A stretch of DNA of 64,000 nucleotides. It comes from Marinilabilia salmonicolor JCM 21150. Lineage in GTDB: Bacteria; Bacteroidota; Bacteroidia; Bacteroidales; Marinilabiliaceae. A model generated the notes under the pieces. That model had not been told where the DNA came from, did not search any database, and was given only the letters and a program-made list of their open reading frames with translations. The translations under genes and the position numbers were made by a program. Location: assembly GCF_000259075.1 (NCBI RefSeq), contig NZ_AJKI01000007.1, forward strand, positions 62,001 through 126,000. Reading direction: 5' to 3'. This document shows, in pieces, positions 18,653 to 29,000 of this stretch (position 1 is its first letter; each line of letters starts with the position of its first letter).

Positions 18653-19660
18653 AAAGCTACTGGTCAATCACCACTACAAATGTATCATTGTTTTTTTAAT
18701 ATTAAAATTCATTGACCAAACCGGTATGGTTACATTTGTATACGATATATTGTGAGCTTATCGAAGAATCCAATTCTTCATTTACGGACCACTACCTCCT
18801 TAAAGTTAAATGTATATAATTATATGCTAACTCACTGTTCGTGCGATATTTAAATCAGTGTATTAAACGGTTAAAATCATGTTTTGTGAATTACAAGCCT
18901 TTATATTTACTGTGTTATGGGACTAGCACTCACCATGTAAATATCTGTCAATTAAATGATTTAGTCCCGTTCAATAACGAGTTGCACAAACACTTAATGT
19001 AATACAATTAAAGCACTGGTAATCAACCATAAAAGATTTAAATTGCTTCTCTGTTTAGACTGAATTGCATATTTATGCATGGCGTCTCAGGGTATTATAA
19101 AATAAAACTTCATATAACTAGATTAATGTACTGATAAAGTGAATTTTAAGGGTGTATGAATATTGTTTTTACAAGCATGAAAGGCTGTTATGTTTCTTGA
19201 TCACAGGTGTAAACTTGAGAAAAATCTTCTTCTCTCCTACTTTTTTTATCAAAAACAGGTATTTATCATGATTATTCGAACTTGCAGAAGTCAGGATCTA
19301 AACCAAGTAATCAGAGTCAATGGATTTGACCGGAGATTTATATATGTGAGTCTAATGGAGCCTTAGAGTGAAGTGTTCCAATGTTTACAGATATTTGCGA
19401 TATATGGGCCCTGCTGGTATCTTAGGGTAAGGAATTTCCGAAAACGACTGATTGAATAAATCAACAATATGGTGTAAATACCTCTCTTCAATGCGACCTA
19501 GTTTTATATATAGGGTCTGCAAGAAAACTAAGGTTTTGACCTTGTGAAACTGTAGTTGGAAAAAACTGAAGTGTGTGTATTCAATATTCTTATTTCTCCT
19601 GGCATCAATATGTGTGATGAACTAAAGATACCAATCTATGGTTTACATAATTAACGCCAT
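18653..19660. other. Gene-free AT-rich kilobase
   Basis: About 1 kb with no ORF over 60 codons and no recognised RNA. It holds three copies of the octamer TACATTTG near its left edge: minus strand at 18645 and 18677, and plus strand near 18731. The plus-strand copy has TTG 16 nt upstream, a possible promoter pointing into the empty region. A perfect 7-bp hairpin GAAGAAT/ATTCTTC sits at 18763-18779 and a spaced inverted repeat GGGACTA/TAGTCCC lies near 18920-18970. None of these is enough to name a gene. Confidence 0.5.
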
Positions 19661-19697
19661 AAAAAAACCGTATTTCGAATTGATTCGAAATACGGTT
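19661..19697 (-). terminator. Intrinsic terminator of tRNA-Lys
   Basis: A perfect stem of 14 bp (19666-19679 with 19684-19697, loop TTGA) is followed on the minus strand by a run of T. It lies 11 nt past the tRNA 3' end. Confidence 0.9.
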
Positions 19698-19707
19698 CGT
19701 AATAATG

Positions 19708-19783
19708 TGGTGACCCAGCAGGGATTCGAACCCTGGACCCCATCCTTAAAAGGGACGTGCTCTACCAGCTGAGCTACTGAGTC
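19708..19783 (-). tRNA. tRNA-Lys (anticodon TTT)
   Basis: Folds as a complete cloverleaf: acceptor GACTCAG with CTGGGTC, anticodon stem CGTCC/GGATG around loop CTTTTAA (anticodon TTT), and T arm CAGGG-TTCGAAT-CCCTG. The 3' CCA is encoded (plus strand TGG at 19708-19710), unlike the other three tRNAs in this window. Confidence 0.95.
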
Positions 19784-19871
19784 GCCTGTTTTAATTCAGC
19801 GGGTACAAAAGTAAAGTTTTGAAACTACAATCCAAAAAAATGCCGATAAAAGTTTCAATCAAAAGCTCACT

Positions 19872-20390
19872 TTACTTGTTTTTTGCATTAAATGCTTTTT
19901 CAACCTCTTTGATCCACTTTTCAATTCGTTCTTCGGTCAATGCGGCCTGATTTTCAATATCCAGAGCCAACCCCACAAATTGATCTCCCCGTTGTGCCAG
20001 AGAAGCTTCAAACTGGTATCCTTTAACAGAAGTAAAGCCTATCACTTCTCCTCCTCTTTTTTCAATGAAATCGGCCATTATGCCCAGCCCATCCACGAAA
20101 TTCTCGGGATACCCTTTCTGGTCTCCTCCGCCAAAAAGTGCAAAGATTTTGCCTTTCAAACTGTCTTCATCAATGGTTGGAAGGAATTCATCCCAATAGT
20201 TGGGCAATTCTCCATCGAACCAGGTTGGAACAGCAAAGATGTAATTATCAAATTTTTCAAAATCTTTATGAGTTGCTTCGTCCACATCAACCTGCTCCAC
20301 ATTCTTTTCGCCGAGGTGTTTTACCATTTTTTTCACCTGTTGCTTGGTTTTATGGGAACGAAAACTATAAAAAATACCAATTTTCTTCAT
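19872..20390 (-). CDS. Long-chain flavodoxin with atypical phosphate loop
   Basis: Small cytosolic FMN electron carrier of 172 residues. The FMN 50s loop is VPTWFDGELPNYWDEF (about 54-69) with the stacking Trp. The 90s loop is FGGGDQKGYPENFVDG, in which Asp, Gln and Tyr match long-chain flavodoxins, and the long-chain insertion (KGYQFEASLAQRGDQFVGLALD) is present. The N-terminal phosphate loop, usually T/S-x-T-G-x-T, reads SFRSHKT at residues 9-15, so the normal Gly is missing (see findings). It may serve 2-oxoacid or pyruvate oxidoreductases, but no partner is adjacent apart from the E1 gene, whose stop is on the same strand 40 nt further. Confidence 0.85.
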   Translation of the reverse strand: MKKIGIFYSFRSHKTKQQVKKMVKHLGEKNVEQVDVDEATHKDFEKFDNYIFAVPTWFDGELPNYWDEFLPTIDEDSLKGKIFALFGGGDQKGYPENFVDGLGIMADFIEKRGGEVIGFTSVKGYQFEASLAQRGDQFVGLALDIENQAALTEERIEKWIKEVEKAFNAKNK

Positions 20391-20429
20391 TTCTATCTTT
20401 GTTTTGTTTAAACCATCATTTGCCTTCCG

Positions 20430-22481
20430 CTAGTAGGCTGCTAATTCACGGGCAGCTTTTAGAACTTTCTCCGTATTGGGCAATGTTGCTGCTTCAAGGA
20501 TTCGGTTAAACCCAACGGGTGTAAACTCAGCTCCAAGACGTTTGACTGGTGCATCTAGCAGTTCAAATGCTTCATCAGCAAGGATGGCTGCCAGTTCTCC
20601 TCCAAATCCGCCAAATACTTTATCTTCATGAACGACCAGTGCCCTGGATGTTTTTCTCAATGATTTAAGAATGGTTTCCTTATCCAACGGTATCAGCGAG
20701 CGAATGTCAATGACTTCCACCTCAAGGCCATCTTCTTTGCTCAGTTTTTCGGCTGCTTCCAAGCACATATGGGTAGTGTTTCCATAGGTAATCAGCGTCA
20801 TTTTGTCTCCTTCGCGCCGAACACGGGCTTTACCAAAAGGCACTTCAAAATCATCCGGAACTACTGCTGCTGCCTTGGGCGAATTGTAAAGGGCCTTAGG
20901 TTCCAAAAATAAAGTTAATCCCTCAGATCGCATGGAGGTACGCAACAGACCTGCAGCATCATCAGCAAATGATGGATATACTACCCGGATTCCCGGGAAA
21001 GTAGCCAAAGCCCCTTCGGTTGTTTGCGAGTGATAAAGTCCTCCTCCGATGTATCCTCCCGAAGCCAGGCGAATGGTGATGTTGGGTGAAAACTGTCCTT
21101 TGGTTCGCCAGTATTCATGTGTGGTTTCCACATACTGCTCCATGGCTGGCCAAAAGTAATCAGCAAACTCAGCACCTTCAACCACAATTCGTATTTTCTT
21201 GTTGTAGCGCGACATACCATTGGCTGTTCCCATGATGTAGTCTTCTGCAATGGGAGCATTGAACACTCTATGCTTGCCAAATTCCTGCTGCATTCCCTTG
21301 GAGACGTTAAATACACCTCCTTTATCCTTGTTTGCTATGTCCTGTCCCCACAAATAAGTATCCGGATTGTGGCGGAATTCTGATTTCAATGTTCCGTTGA
21401 GCGCCTCGATGAGTTTAATGGAATTCCCTTCTCCTTTGGGAATACCATCAGGATATTTTTCACTAACATAGGGCTCAGGAATCACAAAATCGTGAATTGA
21501 TTCAGGCTTGGGATCTGCGGCTTTAATGGCCTTCTTGTGCGCATCCTTTACCTCCTTGGTGACTTTCTCCTCAATTTCTTTTAACTCTTCTTCGGTGGCT
21601 TTATCGTACCGAAGCAGCATTCTTTTGTACTTAGCCAGCGGGTCGTACTCTTTCACGTAATTCAGCTCGTTTTCATCACGATACAACTCATGACGGTCGG
21701 AGTTGGAATGCGAACCTATCCGCACGCAGTTGGCATGTACCACAACCGGACGTTGTTCTTTTTTGGCCCAGGAAACTGCTTCTTCCATGGCATTCATGGA
21801 ATCAAAAACATCTTTACCATTACAATAAATAATGCGCAGGTTTTTGAAGCCTTCAAAGTTATGGGCAACTTTCCGGTTGGCTGTCTGATCTTCCTTGGGT
21901 ACGGAAATTCCATAACCATTGTCCTGAAAAACAAAGACCACCGGAAGTTGTTCGCGTGAGGCTCCGTTGATGGCCTCATACACATAACCTTCCGAAACAG
22001 AGCTTTCTCCCTGGGAACTGATCACCACCGCATCATTTTCCTTATAGGTTTTGAGGGCACGTCCCAGTCCGGAAGCATGTAATGTATGGTTCCCTGTAGC
22101 CGAACTCACATTGTGAATATTCCATTCCGGCTTAGCCAGGTGGTTGGACATATGTCGTCCACCTCCGGCCACATCTGCATCTTTGGAAATTCCGTTATAA
22201 ATAACTTCCTCGGCAGTCATGCCTGCAGATACACAAGTTTGAAGATCACGGTAATAGGGAAAAAGGTGGTCTTTGTTTTTTTTGAAATTCTGACCAATGG
22301 CCAGTTGAATTCCATCGTGGCCGGCAGCCGGTGCATGATAGGACCACCCAATAGCCTGCTTAAGATAATTAGGGGCGCGCTCATCAAGTGTACGTCCCAG
22401 GAACAACAGACGATACCACTTCAAAAGTGTTTTCTTATCTGTTTTCTTTACTGAATATTTCTCAGGAAAATTACTCTTCAT
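20430..22481 (-). CDS. 2-oxoacid dehydrogenase E1 component, alpha-beta fusion
   Basis: Thiamine-diphosphate E1 enzyme that decarboxylates a 2-oxoacid, probably branched-chain 2-oxoacids or pyruvate, and transfers the acyl group to E2. In 683 residues the E1-alpha part covers about 1-320 and the E1-beta part about 345-683, fused in one chain. The beta half shows GGVFNVSKG, ASGGYIGGGLYHSQTTE, PGIRVVYP and the C-terminal VVHEDKVFGGFGGEL, typical of transketolase C. In the alpha half the ThDP motif differs from the usual GDG...NN: it reads SQGESSVSEG (156-165) and FQDNGYGIS (185-193). E2 is encoded 174 nt upstream on the same strand; E3 is not in the window. Confidence 0.88.
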   Translation of the reverse strand: MKSNFPEKYSVKKTDKKTLLKWYRLLFLGRTLDERAPNYLKQAIGWSYHAPAAGHDGIQLAIGQNFKKNKDHLFPYYRDLQTCVSAGMTAEEVIYNGISKDADVAGGGRHMSNHLAKPEWNIHNVSSATGNHTLHASGLGRALKTYKENDAVVISSQGESSVSEGYVYEAINGASREQLPVVFVFQDNGYGISVPKEDQTANRKVAHNFEGFKNLRIIYCNGKDVFDSMNAMEEAVSWAKKEQRPVVVHANCVRIGSHSNSDRHELYRDENELNYVKEYDPLAKYKRMLLRYDKATEEELKEIEEKVTKEVKDAHKKAIKAADPKPESIHDFVIPEPYVSEKYPDGIPKGEGNSIKLIEALNGTLKSEFRHNPDTYLWGQDIANKDKGGVFNVSKGMQQEFGKHRVFNAPIAEDYIMGTANGMSRYNKKIRIVVEGAEFADYFWPAMEQYVETTHEYWRTKGQFSPNITIRLASGGYIGGGLYHSQTTEGALATFPGIRVVYPSFADDAAGLLRTSMRSEGLTLFLEPKALYNSPKAAAVVPDDFEVPFGKARVRREGDKMTLITYGNTTHMCLEAAEKLSKEDGLEVEVIDIRSLIPLDKETILKSLRKTSRALVVHEDKVFGGFGGELAAILADEAFELLDAPVKRLGAEFTPVGFNRILEAATLPNTEKVLKAARELAAY

Positions 22482-22655
22482 CAGTATAAAATTTATTTTT
22501 TAAAATCTGATAAAACCAACATGGGAAAGGTTTTCCTTGTGGTAACAAATTGGAACAATGCCATGCTTGTAGAATCAGAATCACTTTTATCAAAATTACA
22601 TATCCTCAATAATTCGATCATAGAGCAGCAAATCGATGCTGATTCGGAAGGAAAA

Positions 22656-23996
22656 TTAGATCTCCCGGTCAATATCAGCTTGTTCCAGATAATCGGCAAC
22701 ACGACGCAGGAACATACCACCCAACGCTCCGTCCACTACTCTGTGGTCGTATGAAAGAGACAGGAACATCTTATGGCGAATAGCTATCACATCACCGGTG
22801 GGCGTTTCTATAACGGCAGGTTTCTTTTCGATGGTACCGGTTGCCAGAATGGCCACCTGTGGCTGATTGATAATGGGAGTCCCGATAGTGTTCTTGAATG
22901 AACCGAAATTGGTAATGGTAAAAGTACCTCCCTGAATGTCATCTCCGGTCAACTTATTATCACGTGCTGCAGTGGCAAGTCTGTTCATTTCGGTAGCCAT
23001 ACCCACTACATTTTTCTGGTCGGCTTGTTTCACCACGGGAACAATGAGATTACCGGATGACAGAGCAACTGCAATACCGATGTTCACATTTTTGCGAAGA
23101 ATAATATTGTGTCCGTCAACCGAAGCATTCACACCCGGGAAATCCCTCAGTGCTTTTGCGACAGCTTCCCCGAACATAGGCATGAAAGTGAGTTTTTCAC
23201 CATATTTCTTCTGGAACTGGTCTTTAACTTTATTCCTCCAGAGTACCAGGTTGGTGACATCGGCTTCCACCATTGAAGTTACGTGGGGCGATACCTGCTT
23301 TGACATTACCATATTATCGGCAATCAGTTTCCGAAGACGATCCATCTCCTTAATTTCATCCCCCTCACCTGCAGTAACCTTCGGTGCCTGGATGGTTCTG
23401 GTTGCTCCCTGATCAGCCGGTTTTTCCTGTTTCTTAGGTTCAGCAGTTTTCTTTTCTGTCGATGTTTTGCCGGCATCTCCTGATTTCAGATAATTCAGCA
23501 AATCTTCTTTGGTTACCCGTCCTTCGCGACCACTTCCATCGATGGTATCCAATTCCTTAAAAGAGATTCCTTCTTCTTTGGCAATACTTCTGACGAGTGG
23601 TGAGTAAAAACGATCGCTCTCCTGTTGGTCTTCCTGATCTGAAGACTCACTCTTTTCAGGTGCTTTTGATTCAGCAGATGCTTTTTGTGATTCAGCTTTT
23701 GTGTCAGAAGATTCCTCTTTTGATTTGTCGCTATCATCTTCTTCCTCTTCTTCTCCTTCCAGCGCAACAATAGCAACAGGAGTTCCGACTGCTACCACAT
23801 CATCTACCGCAAACTTGATTTCTTTAATAGTTCCGGCCACCGGAGACGGAATTTCCGAATCCACCTTGTCGGTGGCAATTTCAAGAATAGGATCATCCTC
23901 TTCAACGGTGTCACCTTCCTTGACAAACCATTTTGTAATGGTGGCTTCTTCTACACTTTCGCCCATTTTAGGCATCAATATTTCAAATGTTGACAT
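22656..23996 (-). CDS. Dihydrolipoamide acyltransferase (E2) of a 2-oxoacid dehydrogenase
   Basis: Core subunit that carries the acyl group on lipoyl-lysine and passes it to CoA. In 446 residues it has one lipoyl domain (about 1-78) with the lipoylated K44 in EIATDKVDSEIP, an acidic Ser/Glu/Lys linker (about 83-125), a peripheral-subunit-binding domain (about 130-168, SPLVRSIAKEEGI...GSGREGRVTKED), a second linker and the catalytic domain (about 215-446) with YDHRVVDGALGG holding the catalytic His and Asp. The single lipoyl domain fits branched-chain-type E2. It precedes E1 by 174 nt and is probably co-transcribed with it. Substrate is inferred only from family. Confidence 0.9.
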   Translation of the reverse strand: MSTFEILMPKMGESVEEATITKWFVKEGDTVEEDDPILEIATDKVDSEIPSPVAGTIKEIKFAVDDVVAVGTPVAIVALEGEEEEEDDSDKSKEESSDTKAESQKASAESKAPEKSESSDQEDQQESDRFYSPLVRSIAKEEGISFKELDTIDGSGREGRVTKEDLLNYLKSGDAGKTSTEKKTAEPKKQEKPADQGATRTIQAPKVTAGEGDEIKEMDRLRKLIADNMVMSKQVSPHVTSMVEADVTNLVLWRNKVKDQFQKKYGEKLTFMPMFGEAVAKALRDFPGVNASVDGHNIILRKNVNIGIAVALSSGNLIVPVVKQADQKNVVGMATEMNRLATAARDNKLTGDDIQGGTFTITNFGSFKNTIGTPIINQPQVAILATGTIEKKPAVIETPTGDVIAIRHKMFLSLSYDHRVVDGALGGMFLRRVADYLEQADIDREI

Positions 23997-24158
23997 ATCA
24001 GTTGGGTTTAATTTTTGTAATTTACGAGTGGCAAAAATAGAACAATGTTTTATTTAAAACAAATCCAAATAAAAACAACAGTCTTTCATTGTTTTTCTCT
24101 ACAAACTACTTCCAACGTATTTTTGTTCAACAAAACGGTATATTTTATTCTCAAGCAT

Positions 24159-24194
24159 AAAAAAACCGGTATTTCCATATTCGAAAATACCGGT
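24159..24194 (-). terminator. Intrinsic terminator of the tryptophanase-family gene
   Basis: ACCGGTATTT (24165-24174) pairs perfectly with AAATACCGGT (24185-24194); the minus strand then reads seven T. It is 28 nt past the stop codon and separates this gene from the E2-E1 unit. Confidence 0.9.
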
Positions 24195-24222
24195 CAAACC
24201 TAAAATCTAATCTGTTCCGGGA

Positions 24223-25686
24223 TTAGAGACTATTTCCAAAATCTTCTTTAAATTTTTCAACCAGTTTTTTAGGCCAGTCGCTCACGGGAGCCAGACGTCC
24301 CATAAAAAAGCGCAATACTTCCGGCTCATCAACAAATTTAAGTCCACCCACCAACTTTCTGTTTTCAAACAACCAATGAACGCGGTCAATGAGGAACTTG
24401 GTTTGTGATAAGGTAAAAACTCTTCGAGGAAATGCCAGACGCAGTAGTTCCATATCAGCCAGAACATCTTCCCCATTTTCGTCACGAACACTTGAAATGG
24501 TCCCTCTTTCCATTCCGCGACATCCTGAAATAATATACAAGGCCGCAGCCAATGCCCCGGCTGGATATTCTTTTTGCGGAATATGATCCAGAAACGACAT
24601 GGCATCAATGTGACAGCCCAATGCCCCGGCAGGTGTAATTACCGGAATACCCATAGCATCAAGTTCTTTAACCGTATATTCAATAAATGAAGGCGACTGA
24701 CTGATGACTGTTTCATCAGTAGTTTCCTGGAGTCCAACAGCCATTGCTTCGATTTCCCGAACTGACATTCCTCCGTAGGTAAGAAAGCCTTCATAAAGAG
24801 GTATCAGGTCCCGCATCTTCAAAAAGAGATCGTGGTTGTTGGTACAAATACCACCCCCGCGGGTAGAACTCACTTTGCGTGAAGAAAAATAAACAATATC
24901 GGCAATACTACACATCGTGCGAAGGATCTCGCGTATTGAGGTGTTTTTAAACTCCTCTTCACGCTGTTTGATGAACCACGCATTCTCCCCGATAAGACTT
25001 GCATCCAGAACAATCATAATTCCGTTTTCATCGGCCACACGTTTCACCTCACGCATATTCTGAATTGAAAAAGGCTGCCCTCCGATGAGATTTGTTGAAG
25101 CTTCGAGCCTGATGAACGGGATGTGCTCTGCTCCGTACTCCGAAATGAGATCTTTTAATTGCTGAATGTCAATATTTCCCTTAAAGGGATGGTTACTTTT
25201 TATTTTTAACCCTTCTTCTGTCAATATTTCAAATATTTTACCCCCATTTAATTCCATATGAGCTTTGGTGGTGGTAAAATGATAGTTCATGGGAATGATA
25301 TCGCCGGGCTTTATAAAAACCTGAGAAACCACATTTTCAGCTGCTCTTCCCTGATGCACAGGCAAAATAAATTCTTTACCGAAAACATCTTTTAAAGCCT
25401 CCTCCATCCTGTAAAAACTCTGACTTCCGGCATAAGCATCATCGGCTTTTAGCATTGATGAAACCTGATTGTCACTCATTGCATTGGTGCCACTATCTGT
25501 CAGCATATCCAGAAATACATCTTTTGTATTCAGCAAAAATGTATTGTATCCACCTTTGGTTATGGCATCGAGGCGCTCATCAATCGGGCGAAGGTGGAGC
25601 TTTTGTACTATTCTGACTTTATGCAGTTCAACAGGAAAGGTTTCTTCACCAAAAAAACGGATAGAGGGTGTTGTCTGGTCGTTCAT
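24223..25686 (-). CDS. Divergent tryptophanase/tyrosine phenol-lyase family (beta-eliminating lyase) protein
   Basis: PLP enzyme of fold type I in the beta-eliminating lyase family, 487 residues. Family landmarks are TDSGTNAMSD (63-72), YAGSQSFY (85-92), HQGRAAENV (111-119) for the PLP phosphate, NLIGGQPFS (199-207), the PLP Asp D228, the Schiff-base Lys K271 in SSRKVSS, YEGFLTYGGM near 303 and LLRLAFPRR near 412. Compared with E. coli TnaA as I recall it, the Arg after the PLP Asp (DSARF) is Leu231 (DASLI), and the residue after the Schiff-base Lys is Val rather than Asp. The C-terminal RHF is RFF. Indole or phenol formation is thus not assured. It is monocistronic with its own terminator. 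Confidence 0.75.
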   Translation of the reverse strand: MNDQTTPSIRFFGEETFPVELHKVRIVQKLHLRPIDERLDAITKGGYNTFLLNTKDVFLDMLTDSGTNAMSDNQVSSMLKADDAYAGSQSFYRMEEALKDVFGKEFILPVHQGRAAENVVSQVFIKPGDIIPMNYHFTTTKAHMELNGGKIFEILTEEGLKIKSNHPFKGNIDIQQLKDLISEYGAEHIPFIRLEASTNLIGGQPFSIQNMREVKRVADENGIMIVLDASLIGENAWFIKQREEEFKNTSIREILRTMCSIADIVYFSSRKVSSTRGGGICTNNHDLFLKMRDLIPLYEGFLTYGGMSVREIEAMAVGLQETTDETVISQSPSFIEYTVKELDAMGIPVITPAGALGCHIDAMSFLDHIPQKEYPAGALAAALYIISGCRGMERGTISSVRDENGEDVLADMELLRLAFPRRVFTLSQTKFLIDRVHWLFENRKLVGGLKFVDEPEVLRFFMGRLAPVSDWPKKLVEKFKEDFGNSL

Positions 25687-26037
25687 GGTTATTATAGAAA
25701 AGAGGTTTTGTAAAATGAAAAAATATTTAAAATATTAGGTTTAAAGAAATAAATTACAACTATTTGGTTTATTTTTCTTAAAAACCGTTACAAAGATAAT
25801 GGTTTGATTGTGGGAAATATGACAAAAATCAATAAAAGTTTCAATTTTGAATATTTTAAACTGAATACAAATTAATTATACATTATAGTCCGCAGAAACT
25901 TATTTTCTGAAAAATAATGATGAATTTATTGCCGGTTATTATAACTTTTTTCATATAACGAAGTATACTATTATTAATAGTAGAACAATGGGTATTTATT
26001 GTTGGGATTGGGCCCCCGGCTTTTTAGGGTTAAAAAC
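25687..26037. other. Gene-free divergent spacer
   Basis: AT-rich gap between the divergent lyase and sensor-kinase genes. No full TTTG-N17-23-TAnnTTTG promoter, RNA or repeat was found; the two promoters must lie here but I cannot place them. Confidence 0.4.
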
Positions 26038-29000
26038 ATGCGGGTATTAGTTACATTTCTTCTTCTGATTTGGGGGCAGCTGGTTTTTTATGGCCAGGCA
26101 CAAAAACTATTTTTCAAATCCATTCCGGCACAGAAACAACTCTCCAGCCAGTTTACTACCAGTATCACACAAGATAAAAATGGATACATATGGATTGGCA
26201 CCATTGACGGGTTAAATCGTTACGACGGACATGACATGCATGTTTACCGAAATAATGAAGAACAAAACACCGGGTTGGGCAATAACAATATTCAAACCCT
26301 TTATGCTGACAGCAAAAACAGGGTCTGGGTTGCAACAGCCTGGGGGGTGTCGGTCTATATTCCCGAGATTGATACTTTTAAAATGATCGCATCTGCAGAA
26401 AGCCCGAATGGTCTTGATTTTACTGTTATAAATCAAATAGCGGAAAACCGTAACAATGAGATTATGGTAGCTTCCGGGTCATCCATTTACCAATACAATG
26501 AACTAAAAAAACAATTTGTGCCTGTTATTGAATTGGAAGGAGGAGAAATTGCCTCCTTTTGTTTTGGCAGCAATAATGATTTATGGGTTGGACAAAATGA
26601 GGCGGGAGGAATTCATCATTTTCGGCACAATAAGAAATATGAAGAAAGGCAACTTCCCGGATGGATATCTGAGTCCCAGGCGAAGACGCTTAATGAATTT
26701 GAGATTACGGATCTTGTTTACAATGACAGCTTACTATGGTTGTCCACAAGGGGAAATGGCATAACGCAATTCAATTTCATCAACAAAACTACCAACAGGT
26801 TTCTCACGGAGGACTATAATGCCTTTGTTATTGATATTTACGTTGACAAACAGGGATTTTTGTGGACGTGTGATTATGCCGGACTAAAAAGGTACAATCC
26901 GGAGAAGAGTACATTTGTAGATTATTATGAAGAACCCGATGGTTCAAACAATGTGAAAAAAAACCCTATCGCAATATTTCAGGACAGACAACTTAATTAT
27001 TGGGTCATTTATTCGGAGAAAGGGTTTGATTTTTCTCAGAAAGAGAGAGGTTTTCAGCTTTTTGACGCCACCCCGGAAAGTTATTGGCCCCTTGGGGACG
27101 AAAATGTTTATTCCATAGCAGAAGACCGACACGGAAATTTATTGACAGGGGGATTTAATGGGGGAATTACGGTTTTTCAATGGAGTGAAGGAACAGTTTC
27201 TCATTTTATGGCGGATTCCAAAAATCCTGCTTCTTTGGCAGAGGGCTCTATATTTGACCTGCACCTGGATAACGAGAATGATATGTGGGTGGCATCTTAT
27301 TCAGGTGGACTTCAGAAGTATAACCCCCGTACGAATGGGTTCATCTCTTATTCACATGACAGCAATGATCCCGAATCAATAGCTGGAAATGACATCAGGG
27401 CAATAGAAGAAGATACTCATGGAAACTTCTGGCTTGCTGTTCATGGTGTCGGAATAGATTATTTCAACAAAAAGACCGGTACTTTTACCCATTATACTAC
27501 CAAAAACAGCAATCTTTCCATTGAGTGGACAAACCATATTTTACTTGATTCGGAAAATAACTTATGGGTTGCCACCTCCAACGGCTTAAATCGGATGAAT
27601 GCCGATACAGATACTTTTAAAGTATATTTATCTTATGGTAACGACAGCCGGAAATCAATAAAAAGCAATGATGTAATTTGTATTCATGAAACTCCGGACA
27701 GCACTATTTGGGTGGGAACAACCTTTGGATTGTATTCTTATAGTCCCGAAACCGATGATTTTACTTTTCATTCTGAAAATTTTAACAACCAGTATATTTG
27801 CAGTATTGAGCACGACATCAATGGCAATTTATGGGTCAGCACTCATGGCGGGATAAGGCAATTCAACCCGGAAAATAACCAAGTTTTCAATTTTGATAAA
27901 TCCGATGGTTTACAGGCCAATGATTTCAACTTGAAATCATCATACCGCGACGGAAAAGGAAATCTTTTTTTCGGGGGACCTGAGGGACTAAATTCATTTG
28001 ATCCAACTAAGATTAAATACAATCTTATTCCTCCAACTGTTGTTTTTACCGATTTAAAAATTTTCAATGAATCTGTTGATGATTATGGGAACGATAGTCC
28101 TCTTGCCCGGCATATCAGTTACGCTGACACCATAACATTAGACCATTCCGACAAGTTCTTTTCCATAAGCTTTACCGCTATCAACTTCATCAATCCTTCC
28201 AGAAATCGGTTTGCCTATAAAATGGAAGGCTTTGAAGACCGATGGCACTATATAGGAAACAAGCGCGAGGCTACTTTTACCAATCTTTTTCCGGGCACTT
28301 ATACTTTTCATGTGAAAGCCGCCAACAATGACGGTATCTGGAATGAGAAGGGAAGTTCTATCATTGTTAAAGTAAAACCACCATGGTACATGACCATCTG
28401 GTTTCAGATCTCAATGATTGTATTGCTTTTTATTGTTATTTATCTTGTTGTTCGTATCAGAACCCGAATACTTAGGCATCAGAAAGTTGCGCTAACTGCT
28501 TTGGTAAAAGAAAGAACTAAACGACTCAATGAGAGAAATGTTTCACTGAAAAAGAGAACTGTCGAATTGGATGACATCAATCAGGAACTGGAAAAACAAA
28601 AACTTACGATACAAAAACAGGCCGATGAACTGAAGACGCAGGCGGAAGAATTGCAGCAAAGTAATGATAACCTCCAAAAACTGAACAACACGAAAGATCG
28701 TCTTTTTTCTGTTATTGCCCATGACGTGCGCGCTCCTTTTAATACGATCATTGGTTTTTCCAGTATTTTGAAAGAGCTGTTCAATGAGGGGGAAAATAAC
28801 CTCTCAAGAGAATATGCAGGATATATTTACGATTCTTCCAATCAGGTGTTGGCACTAATGGAGAATCTGTTGTATTGGGCACGATCGCAAACCAATGAGA
28901 TAAATTTGAATCCTGGGATTGTTTCCATTAAGGGGATCTTTGAAGACAATCTTAGCCTGTTAAAAGAAAGCATGATTAAAAAGGGGATTCAATTAAATTC

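Noticed and set aside
22521-22754. Plus-strand frame of 77 codons between E1 and E2 genes
   Set aside because: Overlaps the end of E2 in antisense, has no promoter or domain.
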